Of a stretch of 64,000 nucleotides of DNA, positions 1-11,512 are shown one piece after another; within the stretch, counting starts at the first letter, position 1; the number at the start of each line of letters is the position of its first letter. This DNA comes from Amorphophallus konjac. Lineage: Eukaryota; Streptophyta; Magnoliopsida; Alismatales; Araceae. Both the position numbers and the translations under genes were made by a program. The notes below the pieces were generated by a model. The model made no database searches. It saw only the letters and a list, made by a program, of their open reading frames with translations, and was not told the origin of the DNA. The stretch is taken from assembly GCA_022559845.1 (NCBI GenBank), contig CM040126.1:128130886-128194885 (forward strand), in the 5' to 3' direction.

Positions 1-537
1 CTAGGGCGGAGTGCCGCTAGACGAAGAAAGGGTAGCTTGGCTAGGGCGGAGTGCCGCTAGACCAAGGAAAGGGTAGCTCGGCTAGGGCGGAGTGCCGCTA
101 GACCGGGAAAAGGGTACAGCTTGGCTAGGGCGGAGTGCCGCTAGACCAAGAAAAGGGTAGCTCGGCTAGGGCGGAGTGCCGCTAGACCGGGAAAGGGTGT
201 AGCTTGGCTAGGGCGGAGTGCCGCTAGACCAAGAAAAGGGTAGCTCGGTTAGGGCGGAGTGCCGCTAGACCGGGAAAAGGGTGTAGCTTGGTTAGGGCGG
301 AGTGCCGCTAGACCAAGAAAGGGTAGCTTGGCTAGGGCGGAGTGCCGCTAGACCGGGAAAAGGGTGTAGCTCGGCTAGGGCGGAGTGCCGCTAGACGAAG
401 AAAGGGTAGCTTGGCTAGGGCGGAGTGCCGCTAGACCAAGGAAAGGGTAGCTCGGCTAGGGCGGAGTGCCGCTAGACCAGGAAAAGGGTGTAGCTTGGCT
501 AGGGCGGAGCGCCGCTATACCAAGAAAAGGGTAGATT
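1..537. repeat. 40-43 bp minisatellite in the 3' region of the Tat element
   Basis: About 13 head-to-tail units share the core CTAGGGCGGAGTGCCGCTAG. Two unit types largely alternate: one of about 40 bp with GACCAAGAAA...GGGTAGCTCGG and one of about 43 bp with GACCGGGAAA...GGGTGTAGCTTGG, giving a partial higher-order dimer near 83 bp. The core can fold, because GCGG and CCGC flank AGTG and CTAG flanks both. The last unit (about 498-537) is degenerate. The array lies just beyond the natural stop of the minus-strand pol frame at 545. Tandem arrays between pol and the 3' LTR are known in Tat-lineage elements. The array continues off the left edge. Confidence 0.93.
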
Positions 538-544
538 TTGCCGA

Positions 545-745
545 TTACTCGGGGAATGTTGGTTGTGCTGTATGATACAGCTTCAGATGTCTTCCGTTGA
601 GTGGCGAGAATTGGATTTCCCCTCGATGATTAACAACCACGTAGGCCCCTCCTTCGTAGACCCTCTGTATCACATAAGGACCTTCCCAATTAGCATTCAG
701 CTTTCCTTTTGGGTTGGACGCCATGACTTCTTTTTTCTTGACCAT
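545..745 (-). pseudogene. Tat integrase C-terminal tail
   Basis: This is the last 66 codons of the polyprotein, containing the GPY/F-like segment (NANWEGPYVIQRVYEGGAYV) that ends gypsy integrases, followed by HLKLYH and the natural stop at 545-547. It is in the same frame as the integrase core and is separated from it by an in-frame TGA at 770-772. That TGA stands where the neighbouring residues suggest an arginine (CGA) codon. The module is thought to help the integrase bind DNA or chromatin. Confidence 0.85.
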
Positions 746-769
746 GACGAGGTCACCTTTCTTGAATTC

Positions 770-2617
770 TCATCCTCTTACGAGTTTGTTGAATGCAGTG
801 GCCATGCGGGCCTGATACATTTGGATACTCTTCTGAGCTCGGAGGCGCTTCCCTTCCAATTCAGCCAGTTCTTCTAGTCTTCTTTCTGCATTGGTCTGTT
901 CGCCACGGGCCAGGCCATATTGGACTGCCACTCTGAGTGACGGGACTTCCAGCTCTAGCGGAACCACTGCCTCTGAGCCGTATACCAGCGAGTATAGTGA
1001 GCACCCTGTAGGTGTCTTGAAGACAGTGCGGTATGCCCACAGAGCTTCGTACATTTTCTCCTCCCAGTCCTTCTTATTAGAACTGACGACCTTGGCCAGC
1101 AAGGTGCAGAGAGTCTTGTTAAAAGCTTCTGCCAATCCGTTTGCCTGTGGATTGTAAGGAGTGGAGGTCCTCCATTCGATCTTATACTTCTCAGCAAGCC
1201 GATAGACCTTCTGATTTCTGAAATGACTTCCATTGTCGGATATTATTCGGCTGGGGATCCCGAACCGGAAGATAATGTTCTGTTTGATGAATCTGGCGAC
1301 CAATTCACCAGTCGCTTCTCTTAATGCTATAGCCTCCGCCCATCGGGAGAAGTAATCTGTTATGGCCAGTATATACTTATGTCCGGTCGAGGAAGTCGGC
1401 AGTGGCCCGACTACATCAGTTCCCCATTGTGCAAATGGCCAGCTGGGAACTGTAGGGTGCAGAGTCGTAGGAGGCCTTCTAGGCACAGTAGCATGCTCCT
1501 GGCATTTCTGGCATGATTTTGCAAATTTACAGCAGTCTTCAAACATGGTGGGCCAATAGTAGCCCAGCTTCTTGATTTCTATCTTCATCTTGGGACCAGC
1601 CTGGTGGGCACCTGCTGTCCCAGCATGTGTTTCTTTCATCGCTTGCCAGACTTCCTCAGTGGATAGACAGCGGAGTGGAATCTTCTTGCGTGCATCTGCC
1701 ATTATTCGGAACAAAATTCCATTCCTGAGTTCATAAGAATCTTTGATTCTTAGGAGTTTCATCTTTTCTTCTCTTTTCTGCGGCAGTTGTTGGTGTAGAA
1801 ACCACTGCAGCAAGTGTTGTCTCCAATCAGACGCTTGTTCTGTGCTGATGGTGGCAACCTCGTCTCCTTCGGGACACTCTTCTAGCATACTGGGGACTTG
1901 CCGCCGGTTCATAACGACGATGTTCAGTGTCTTATTTGGTGGGACTGCTAGTGAGCTGGCCAGCTTCGCCAGTGCATCAGCCTGGGCATTGTGTCCACGG
2001 CCCACATGCTTGAGCTCAATATGGTAGAATTTCGCCATGAGGCGCACAGCTTTTTGGTGGTAGGGATTCAGTTCTGGCTTCCGCACTTCGAACTCCCCTT
2101 GGATCTGTTTTATTATCAACATCGAATCGCCGAATACTTGAAGCATTTGGATACCCATGTTGAGGCTGATATATAGCCCGATTATCAGAGCTTCATACTC
2201 GGCCTCATTATTGGTGCATGGCTTGTTTATAGAACAGGAAGTATGCACAACCTCCCCTTCTGGTGATTTCAGCACAATACCGGCTCCAGCCCATATTCTG
2301 GTCTTTCCATCGGAGTCTGTCTCTGTTCTGGATGCTCCATCAAAGAATAGTTGCCACATAACTAACTGGGTCTGGCAGGCCTCGAGTGTCTCATCATCGG
2401 GTAACTCAGTCCCTAGCATATCATTTTCCGACACAGGATGCTCTGCGAAGAAATCAGCCACAGCCTGTCCTTTTATCGCCCGCTGGGGTGTATAGGTAAT
2501 ATCGAATTCCATCAGGATCACTACCCATTTGCCCAACCGGCCCTTCAGTACTGGCTGAGTCAATATGTATTTGAGCGGATCTGCTGCAGATATCAATCTG
2601 ACTTCATGTGACAACAT
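770..2617 (-). pseudogene. Tat RNase H end, second RNase H and integrase core
   Basis: The segment of 615 codons opens with the end of the RT-linked RNase H (MLSHEVRLIS). A second RNase H follows at about residues 85-220 (WQLFFDGAS..., NEAEYEAL, FGDSML, NAQADALAKLA), with acidic residues near 93, 138-140, 164 and 214. This archaeal-type RNase H placed before integrase is diagnostic of the Tat lineage. Integrase follows, with a zinc-binding H331/H338/C369/C372 and a catalytic triad D401 (GTDVVGP), D461 (ISDNGSHF) and E497 (NGLAEAFN), all present. The segment is bounded upstream by TGA at 2624-2626 and downstream by TGA at 770-772. The catalytic domains look intact; only the nonsense codons break the chain. 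Confidence 0.93.
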
Positions 2618-2623
2618 ATAGTG

Positions 2624-4045
2624 TCAGAGCTTTTTGACAGCAAAGACTAGTGCCAAGCAGGTCTTTTCTATGTAGCTGTAGCTTTCTTCAGTTCTAATCA
2701 GCCTCCTACTTAGGTAGTACAAGGCTTGTTCTTTGCCTTCTTCATTTAACTGTGCCAGCATTGCCCCCAGGGAACAGTGTGTGGCTGCGATGTATAGTAT
2801 TAAGGGCCTGCCCTTAACGGGTGCCCCCAGCACTGGAGGGGTCTTGAGATATTCTTTCAGCTTCTCAAAGGCTTCCTGACAGCCATCGTCCCAGAGGAAC
2901 GGCACATCTTTCATCATGAGCTTGTGAAAGGGGTGGCATCTTCCCGATAGATTTGATATAAATCGTCGGATATAGGCCAGACGCCCTTGCAGAGATCTCA
3001 GTTCGGGCAGATTCCTTGGTGGAGGGAGCTCCTGGATAGCCCTAATCTTGGATGGGTCGATTTCAATGCCCCTATGACGGACAATAAACCCGAGGAATTT
3101 TCCACTGGACACGCCGAAGGCGCATTTCATGGGATTCATCTTGAGTTCATATTTGCGCAGCCTCTGGAATACTACCCTCAGGTCTTGCAAATGGTCTTCT
3201 CTTCTTTTAGTTTTTACTACCAAATCATCAATGTAGCACTCTACTTTCTTGAAGAGCAAATCATCAAAGATATTGGTCATAGCTCTTTGGTAGGTAGCGC
3301 CGGCATTCTTAAGACCAAACGGCATCCTTTTGTAGTGGAATATCCCCTTCAGAGTGCGGAACGCGATGTGCACTCTGTCTTCCTCAGCAATCCAGATTTG
3401 GTTGTATCCGGATGACCCATCCATAAATGATAGGGCCTCATGACCAGTAGTCGCATCGATCATCACTTCAGTGATTGGCACTGGGAAGTCATCTTTTGGG
3501 CAAGCCTTATTAAGGTCCCGGAAATCAACACATATTCTGATCTGCCCATTTTTCTTCTGTACGGGCACTATGTTTGCCAGCCACGTAGTATACTGATTTT
3601 CTTCAACAAAGCCTACATCAATCAGCTTGTCAACCTCTTTGTTAATCTGATTTATTAATTCAGGGCGCATTCTCCTGGAAGGCTGCTTTTTAGGGCTAGC
3701 CTCTGGGCTTATTGCCAATCGGTGCTGTGCCACATCAGAACTCAGTCCCGGCATTTCATCATATGTCCATGCAAAGCAGTCTCGGAATTCTTTCAAGAAC
3801 TGTACATACTGTTCCCTGGCAGCTGGCTCCAGCAGTGCACTGAGGAATGTCGGCCTTGGCTCATTTGCGGTCCCCAGATTTATTTCCACAAGCTCATCGA
3901 CGGTGGCCTGACCTCCATCTTCGACCTCGGGCGGGGCTTCTTGCAAGTCAATGAAGCCTCCCGGGATATAATCTTCTTTAGTTTCATGACTCTCTATTTC
4001 GTCATACTGGTCATCAGCGGGTGCTGACCCGTCATATACGGCCAA
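2624..4045 (-). pseudogene. Tat reverse transcriptase and first RNase H
   Basis: The segment has 473 codons. RT motifs occur in order: the fingers block with KKNGQIRICVDFRDLNKACPKD at about 164-185, the palm block LSFMDGSSGYNQI at about 205-217, MPFGLKNAGATYQRAM at 241-256, and the catalytic YIDD at 271-274. The connection and RNase H part (LILYIAATHCSLGAMLAQ...YSYIEKTCLALVFAVKKL) runs to the TGA at 2624-2626. Its first RNase H has IAATHCSLGA where DASxxAxGA is usual, so the catalytic Asp there is not evident. Such decay of the first RNase H is common where a second one follows. An in-frame TAG at 4058-4060 lies just upstream, and the listed start is a TTG inside the long frame, not a true start. 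Confidence 0.93.
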
Positions 4046-4309
4046 TATTGTTGGATTCTATTCAGTCTGCCCCGAGGACGTGACTGGCTCAGCAGGAAAC
4101 TCAAAAATGGAGTCTGCCGCCCTTAGAGGCTCTTCTGATGCAGATGCCCTTGAGAGATCATCATTCTGTAGAGCCCGGACTTCTTCCAGGATGCGCTCAA
4201 ACTCCAGGCACTCCCTCAGCTCTTTGGCTATTTGGTCTTCATCCGGGGTTCCCGTATCAAACTTTGCTTCAGCATGGAACAGATCCTCTTTGCAGGGTAG
4301 GTCTTCCCA

Positions 4310-5182
4310 TCACCAATCTTTCTTTATTTCATCAGATGTCCCCGTCTTTGGCTGACTGTCTGGGGCTTCATTGTTCATTACGGATTGATAAATGATTTCT
4401 TCATCTTCCGAGGGGTACTTGTCATATCTCACCTCGGGAGGGTCTTCATGCTGGTAGGAGACAGAGATGATGTCCACCTCAGCTTCACAGTATTCTTGAA
4501 GGGTATAACCCAATCCCGGGTGCTGAGTGATCTTCCTCAGTTCTTTATTATCCCGAGGCGGATCCCATAGCTCCTGGAACGCCTTCTTTTGGGCAGCAGG
4601 TTGTAGTGATGGCATATGCATCTTAGAGAACATCTGCGAAACCCGTTGGGTAGTATAATCCAAGTCTATAATCGGGACCATCCAGTTTGCAGCCTCTTCA
4701 GGGACCATGCAGTCTTGATCATCTTCCTCGACTGGCTCCCCGGTAGGAGGCTCGCAGAAGCGAGGGATTTCCATAGTCTTCAGTGGTAGCACCGTCTGGT
4801 ACTCTAGGCTGGCGATGGGTTTAACTAAACCCTGCGGAACCTTCACCTGTGTGTACTTTTCTTTCATTTCTTCATTGATATCATCCGGGTGAATGCTAGG
4901 AGGGGTGATCCGAGCAAAGTCACCATCATAAGAGATGTGAGATACCTCATGCTTTTTAATATAGCCCTTTGGTGGCGGGGGAGACCAGTTTCTTGCCTTC
5001 GTTGCCGGCTTTTTCTGGCTGACCACAGCCTCCCTCTCCTTGCAATTTTGCGACACCTCGGTGTAGTAGGATGCATCGAGCATATGACACTCGAATACTT
5101 CGAAGGGGTGTAGATCCGCAAACACCCTCTCTTCTTTTCCTTCATGGCAGTATTTAATGCACTGATGCAGCGTGGACGGCAC
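4310..5182 (-). pseudogene. Tat protease end and protease-RT linker
   Basis: The segment has 290 codons and begins right after the TAG at 5186-5188, with the conserved PSTLHQCIKY block that closes gypsy protease domains. The rest is an acidic, proline-rich linker without recognisable domains (for example PSEDEEIIYQSVMNNEAPDSQPK), like the spacer between protease and RT in other Tat elements. It ends at TGA 4310-4312, where a Trp codon (TGG) seems to have changed. The same frame continues through 4309-4061 (LFHAEAKFDTGTPDEDQIA...) to the TAG at 4058-4060, so no sequence is missing. The first codon is GTG, so it is not an independent gene. Confidence 0.82.
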
Positions 5183-5185
5183 TAT

Positions 5186-8100
5186 CTAATATTCATGCAG
5201 CCACGGTCTCCCCAGCAGGGCCTTATATGTGGTGTTGGAGTCGATTACATAGAATCGTACCACGGTAGTGAGATCCCCCAATGTGAGGTTAAAATCAGCC
5301 ACCCCAAGGGGCGTCTCACATTTCTGGTTGAATCCCGCAATTTTCATGTCTCTGACCTTGGTAAGCTGCAGATCAAAGTAATATTTTTGGTAGATGCGGT
5401 ATGGGAGAATGTTCACGGCAGCCCCGGGATCTATCAGTATCCTGCTCAGTGGCTGACAGTTCAGGGAGCCCCTCATATACAGCGGTCTGTTATGGCAGGA
5501 ATTCGGAATCAGCATGTCATCCTCTGTGAATGTAACTGACGGCCCAGAATTCACTTCTGTCAAGAGTGCTTCATATTGTGCCGGCGACTGCAAGGCATCA
5601 ACAATTGCTTGGCGAGCCTCTTCACTCAGAGAGAGAATCTCCCAGATGGAGAATCTGGTAGGGAGCTTCTTTAGCATTTTCATGATCCGGCTGCCCACCC
5701 TGACATTAGACAGTCTCATTTCTTCCGCCCATCGGGGTTTTGGAGGTTCATGTGGTGCCCGTGGCCTCTGCTGCCCAGTGCTGGTTTCATCCTCTAGACT
5801 GATTTCTTGGGGGGCTTCTTCTATAGCAACGGCCCCTGGTGCCGTCGGAGAGTTATCCTCTTTTTTCTCATTCTGTTTGTAGGCTACAGATGCCGATTGC
5901 TGAGGTCTCTTGCCTTTATCTGGCCCAGCCTGTATCGACTGCCCCTTTTCCAGACTGGACAGAAATTCCAGAAATGTTGGAGTTTGACCTCCTTTCTTCT
6001 TTTCTTGGTACAAGCTGGCAGGGGGAGGAACCTGGACACCTCGTACCTCCGGTTCGGGAATCTGGTAGGGCTGTTCCCCTCTGAACATAATGTTATGATT
6101 AGCTGGTGGTGGGCGCCCCCACCTTCTTCCGGAGCGTGTTGCATGTGCTGAGGTTGAGGCCTCGGCATGGTTGGCTTCTAGCAGGGCACTTGATGTTTCA
6201 TCCTCATCATTCTCCCCGGGCGAGGTAAAGAGTGCCGACAGGGTGTTACATTGTACTGTTACGACCCTCTTTCCCTTCTTGGACTTGGGCCGTCTCTTCT
6301 TTTTCTGGGAATTTGGCTTTATTGGCCCCTGCCCCCAGAAGGGTTCAGTCTCAGCCTTTTCTTGTTCTGCCTCTGACTGCTCTTTAATTTTCAATTCTTC
6401 GAGCTGTTCCCAGAGTATACAGTCTTTCACCAGCTGGTGCCCGGGCTTTTTCTGTTCATATTCATCGAGCCCATTAATATACTGCTGTAAACGCCTGGCT
6501 GCAGGACTTACTTCCCTATGTGCAGGTAGGGGAACTTGTCTTCTCCGGTTATGAGTGGGGATCCGGATGACTGGCCCTGTCTCAGCTGTGCGCCATACTG
6601 GCTTTACTGGAGGCGGTTCAGGTCTTGGTGTGACACCGCGGATAAGTGCTCCATTGGTATTGGCTGCGGGAGTCTTCTTTCTGTTCTTTATGGGTTTCAT
6701 CTGCCATCCTTCCTGATCCTTCAGTGGGGTGAGGAAGCAAGCTTCATAAGTATGCCTGGTACATTCTTCAACGGCCTCCTTAGGCAGCTGCTGGTAGATT
6801 GAAATCATATTGGCGGCCATTTTTAATGCCGGAGGCTTATGTGGACGAGGTGGCTCTACCTGGTAATCTCCCAGCTGTAGCTCGCCCTTTTTGACCATGC
6901 CTTCCATAATATCTTTGAAGACGTAGCAATCTTCAATTGCGTGCCCCAGCGCACGGTGATATGGACAGAACAGTGGATCACCTTTCTTTGCCGCGTCATC
7001 GGGTCTCTTTGGTTCAGGCAATGTTACCTTGTTGAACTTGTATGCCCAGTTGAATAGTGCGGCTGTCTTATCTTTCGGGAAAGAGTACGGCTTTCTCATT
7101 TTGTTTCTCAGAGAGACCTTATCTTTTCTTTCTGCTGTGTCTGCTGGCGGGGGAGCTTCATCTGCCCCCTTCTTCCCTTTCTGTTGCTCGAAGGTTCTGA
7201 AATCGACGGTGTTGGCCTCAGAGTGCGATGGTCGTCGATCATTAGATTTCCCTTTCGGCACAGTTGGAGCATTGGCCGTCGGACGCTTAGACAGGAACGT
7301 CTCGACCTCCGCCACTATATTGTTCAGCCGGTCAAATGTCCTGACATCTGCACCAATCATCTTTTCCAGTACCTCTCTCCTGAGGCTCTGCTTACATATT
7401 TGCACTGCATCTTCTTGATGAGGAGGTCTTCTGCATCTCATAGCTAAGTTCCTCCACCTTTTGATGTAGTCCAGTGCTGTTTCATCTTGCTTTTGCCTGG
7501 TTGCATATAGTTCTGCTATTGTAATCTCTCTTTCCGTGACGTAAAATCTGTCGCGGAACTTTCTTTGCATATCAGGCCAATCGGTCACTGACCCAGCCGG
7601 CAGGCTTGAATACCATTCAAAGGCTATCCCGGTGAGGGATGAGCCGAAGAACTTAAGCAGATAAGCTTCATCAGCTGCCAAGTCACCCATGATTGTGGTG
7701 TAGTAAGCTATGTGCTCCCTGGGAGAGCCCTGGCCATTAAAATTTTCAAACTTCGGCGGCTTACTGACGCCTGGCGGTAGTCTCTTAGCAGCATACTGGG
7801 GAGGATACGGTACCCTGTACACATCGTAGGTACTAGCATCATCACCAGTCTTTTCAGACAGCTTCATCTCCACAATCTTTTCAATCATCAGCTTCTGGGC
7901 TATGGCTGGATCTATGTTTTCCGGGAAGAAGTGAGCTTGTTGCTGACCGTAAGGAGTTGTCATCACAGTTGCGCGCAAGGCCGGCGCGGCAGGCTGCGTC
8001 TGAGATACAGAGGGCTGAGCTACCGTCTGCTGCAGAACGGGTTGGCTCGGTGTTTTGCCCTTATCAGCCGGGAGAGGATTAGCTGGGATAGCCATTTCTG

Positions 8101-8977
8101 TTGAGCTGGCAGTCTGCCCCACAGGCTCGGCTTGCTTGGAGACCGGTGTAACTTCATGCCTCTCATTTAGCTGTCTTCTGAGAGCATTGATCTCTTGTTG
8201 ATATCTTCTAAACATCATCTGGATCATGGGATCCAGGGTCGACGGGATCTGTAGATCTTCTGAAGTCCCTTCAGCATCATCGACGAAGGGATTATCTTCA
8301 TCTTCCGCTGTCACCACATTAACTGTCATAGTGGTGATCTTGCAGGCTTTATCATTAGACTTCATCTTATCTTTTGCCGCCTGGCCTCTTCTTGTGACGG
8401 GGCCTGGTCTGGTTGCTAGTCTGAGCAGTTCATCTGGCTGTGTTGGCAGCATATCCTGCCCTCTGACAAGCCCGGCCATATTGCAGGCAAAGATCTGCAT
8501 CTTTTCCCTCTGCCTGTAGACTTTCCTTCTCACTTGATCGGGGTATTTGAGCCGGTCAAAGACTGATATTCTTTCTCTAGCTTCTTCCCTATGCAGGTCT
8601 TCTTTCCCATACCCGGCTCTGTGGCCTTCTTCATAATCATTGGAATCGGAGGAGGAGACTCCGAGCATCACTTCTTGAAGGGTTTCTTCTTCTTCTTCAT
8701 CCATGGTGCCCAAGGCACGGGATAATCTTTGCTGCCCGAGGGCGGAGTTCCCCAGGTAGTGAAAGTAGTCTTGAGCCACTTGTTTCATCTCCTCTTGATT
8801 GTGCCTTCGTGGCTTTGGTTGGAGCATCAATCTTTCCTGGCTCTTCTGCTGATAAGCCAGTCTCTCCACCTGAGCAGTCAAGTGCTCGGCTCTGCAGTAT
8901 TTGAATATATCGGCCTGTCTGGCACAGGCTCTTGGTCTTCTTAGAGTGACAGCAGCGACTGGTTCGCTTATTCTCAT
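5186..8977 (-). pseudogene. Tat Gag and protease
   Basis: This is a 1263-codon stretch of the polyprotein. The N-terminal third is charged and carries RISVFDRL (about residue 150), a motif recurring in Tat/Ogre gags. A retrotransposon gag domain spans roughly 420-545 (EHIAYYTTIMGD...FEWYSSLPAGSVTDWPDMQRKFRDRF...DETALDYIKRWRNLAMRC). A variant nucleocapsid finger CPYHRALGHAIEDC (C-x2-H-x4-H-x4-C) follows. A basic, proline-rich region leads to the aspartic protease near the end, with active-site ILIDPGAAVNILPY (D-P-G-A, a variant of D-S/T-G) and the flap-side ALLGRPWLHEY. The stop TAG at 5186-5188 falls within the protease. The ATG at 8977 directly follows an in-frame TAG (8981-8983), so it could act as a start but probably is internal. 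Confidence 0.92.
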
Positions 8978-8980
8978 TTC

Positions 8981-9880
8981 CTATTCCTCCCTGAACCTTC
9001 TACTCCCATCCTGGCAGCAGTTGGCAGCAGCAGCATAATTCTTCCTTTCCCATCTTTTGCCCCCAGCCATGGGGTGGGTGACCGTGAGGTCTTCCTTCTG
9101 CTGATATCTTCTGCCCCTCATCCTGGGGTGAATAGTAGTCAAATTTCTTCCTTCATACCCTTTCTCATCTCTCCTACCCCGAGCCCTGGGGTGAACAGCA
9201 ACAGCATTTTTTATGTCTCTTCCTACTTCTCTTCTGCTTCCTGCCCTGAAGCGGGCAACAGTGGTATCAACAATGTTTTCTTCCTCTCGAGCCGGGACCC
9301 AGCTCTGGATTTTCTTCGGCCGCCAGATCTGCCTGAACTTGGGCGGCTTCGGCGCCAGTGGCCTTCTATCCTCCTCTTTCATGTCGGCCCTCCTGGTAGC
9401 TAGTACCCGGAACCTGTTGGTAGTAGGCACCATCGGGATGATCACGTCCGGCTTGACCGCCCTTGGGCAACCATTGAGGTTTGCCCGAACCTCTCCAATC
9501 AGCATTGTCTTTCCTGAGTTGGAGATTCGACGACCCGCAGCAGTGGATTGGGCTCTCCTGTCGGATCTCCTCCTTCTTCTAGTAGCAGAGGATGCGCCCC
9601 TTTTCACCTCGTGATGGATGAAGCAGGACACGACCTTAGGAGTATCCTGCATCACCTGGCTTATCTTGGGGCTGGTAGCTTGCGGCAATGTCTCGACAAC
9701 AGTCCTTTGCTCCTGGTCGTCGATCTCGAGCAAGTCAGTGAAGATAAGGCCCAGGCAGTTGGGCATCCCGACAACAGGCGGCATCGATCCAAACGAAAGA
9801 GGTACCGCCAGGTAGCCTTCTCGAACATGGGCATCGACCGCTTGTTGATCAAAGCAAACGGACATGATTCTCGCCGTCAT
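8981..9880 (-). pseudogene. Extra Arg-rich ORF upstream of Tat gag
   Basis: The frame is open from the primer site, and the first plausible ATG is at 9880 (MTARIMSVCFDQQAVDA). About 300 residues follow, ending at TAG 8981-8983, which is in frame with gag two codons before ATG 8977. The N-terminal half has no domain I recognise. The C-terminal half is very basic (RRRRRSDRR) and ends in about three diverged 18-22 residue repeats built on HPRxRGRR (AVHPRARGRRDEKG, TIHPRMRGRRYQQK, VTHPMAGGKRWERK). This suggests nucleic-acid binding, by inference only. An extra ORF ahead of gag is typical of Ogre-type Tat elements. A possible splice acceptor (TATTTTCAG followed by GAAGC, minus strand) lies just 5' of the ATG. 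Confidence 0.72.
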
Positions 9881-9978
9881 CGTAGCTTCCTGAAAATAGA
9901 GAAAGCACACAAAATCAGAAATTTGAAGGGGGGGCCCACTGGGCCTCCTATCTTGGCGTAGAGATGAAGGGAGACTAG

Positions 9979-9996
9979 GTCCCACCGGGCGTGCCA
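9979..9996 (-). other. Primer-binding site of the Tat element
   Basis: On the minus strand TGGCACGCCCGGTGGGAC follows the putative LTR end (...GTCCACA) after a 4-nt AGTC spacer. Tat elements use a TGGC... site directly after the 5' LTR. I did not identify the priming tRNA with certainty; an Arg-type tRNA is usual in relatives. Confidence 0.62.
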
Positions 9997-10936
9997 GACT
10001 TGTGGACGCGGGATTTTGTTTATTATCCTTAGTTATTATTATTTTTATTTATTTATTTTGTTTAGTTTGTTAGGCGTGCCAGTCACATGTGTGACGATTT
10101 CATTGTGCGCTTGACTTGACTTGGTCAGTCGATTGTGAAGTCCGAGTCGGGACCAAAAGTCCGCCATACCATAAAGGCTATGACGTTAATTACGCCCTTC
10201 CTAAGAAGGACAACCCTTGATTAAACGCCAAAATAGGAGGCCACTCGGGGCGATAATAAAAGAAAAATAACAGTGCGTGATATTGAAGATATTATTATTC
10301 TGAGAAGGTAATTGAGCGAACGATAGTTTATTAAATCAGCATGACCCCCCCTTGTGTAGGTCGTGCCGGGTGGAGATAGGACACCGTCCACGCAGCGGCA
10401 GGGCGGAGCCTGGACAGTCATCGGGGACATATCCCCTTTCATGTTCCTCATCCAGCCAAAGGCCTCGCAGTATTCATATTCCCCGAAAAATCGAGCCAGA
10501 CGGGAGGTGTATGATGGGCACTTCCCGGGACTTATCGGGGTTAAAACATCTATCGACATTTCGACAGCATCTCCCCATAATCTGGATTATGCCCAGGGGA
10601 GAATAGGCTATCACCCACGGAGTGCCGGGATGAAAGCCGAGAAAAAGGGGGGAGCAAACCCCCCACACTGTACATGTATGCCCTGGGGCAATGTTTGACT
10701 CTTCCCTTATAGAAGCCGGTGACACTCGTGCCGTGGCAGAGCTCACCTTAGCTAAAGGGGTTGCTCATAAACCCGGTACGGATCAGTGAGACATAAGGGA
10801 GTCTGACTCCCTTTAATTTTATCCTCGGGACAGTTCTGGTGACTCATGGACATCCCTAGGTGGGTTTGATAGAGGAGTCGGAGGCTCATTGGGTGGCAGG
10901 GCAGCCTCTCGGCATGGATTTGAATGGGTATATGAG

Positions 10937-11512
10937 TTCCCGGCGTGAAGACCACCGCGCCGAGAAGAGTTCTTTGCAAGGCACTATTTGGGGCGCCGGG
11001 AAGCTGGCGTTAGTGGAGTTCTCGGCGCAGACAAGCAGGAAAGCAAAGGGGTCTTACGGCGCCAGGGCAGAAGGGTGAAGGTGTTAGGCTCCCGGCAGGC
11101 AAGGAGGCCAAGTAATTAGGGCTCTCGGCGCCAGAAGGATGCCAGAGGGTGAGGGTTCTCGGCGGGTTCAATATGGAGGGTTCCCGGCGCGACGGGGAAG
11201 AGGCTAGGAAGTAGGCTCTCGGCGCAAGGGCCAAATGGCCAAAGGGGGTTGTCGGCGTGAAGAGGAATCGCTCAAGGGGGGGTTCCCGGCGCGCAGGGGA
11301 GAAGTCCAGCTTCCCGGCGCGATGGCAAAGCGGCCAGGGGTGATTCTCGGCGCGGCGGGGAAGAGGCCAGGGAATAGACTTCCCGGCGCGATGGCAAAGC
11401 AACCAGGGGTTCCCGACGCGGAGGGGAAGAGGCCAGTAGTTCCCGGCACGGAGGTCAGAAGGCCAGGACAGTTCTCGGCGCCTGAAGGATAGCGCCGAGA
11501 GCTGTTCATCTG
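10937..11512. repeat. Irregular (T/C)YCGGCG motif array in the Tat LTR
   Basis: Roughly 17 copies of TTCCCGGCGC, TTCTCGGCGC or close variants occur at spacings of about 28-45 bp, separated by purine-rich linkers such as GGGGAAGAGGCCAG. A few copies are inverted (GCGCCGAGA). Three more copies lie at 12585-12650. The spacing is too irregular for a simple tandem repeat. Confidence 0.8.

Noticed and set aside
1..537. CRISPR-like array
   Set aside because: The units are continuous, with no unique spacers; the whole 40-43 bp repeats. The context is a plant retrotransposon.
5514..9961. Plus-strand ORFs of 60-140 codons across the Tat gag region
   Set aside because: Antisense shadows of the long minus-strand frame, without domains or starts of their own.
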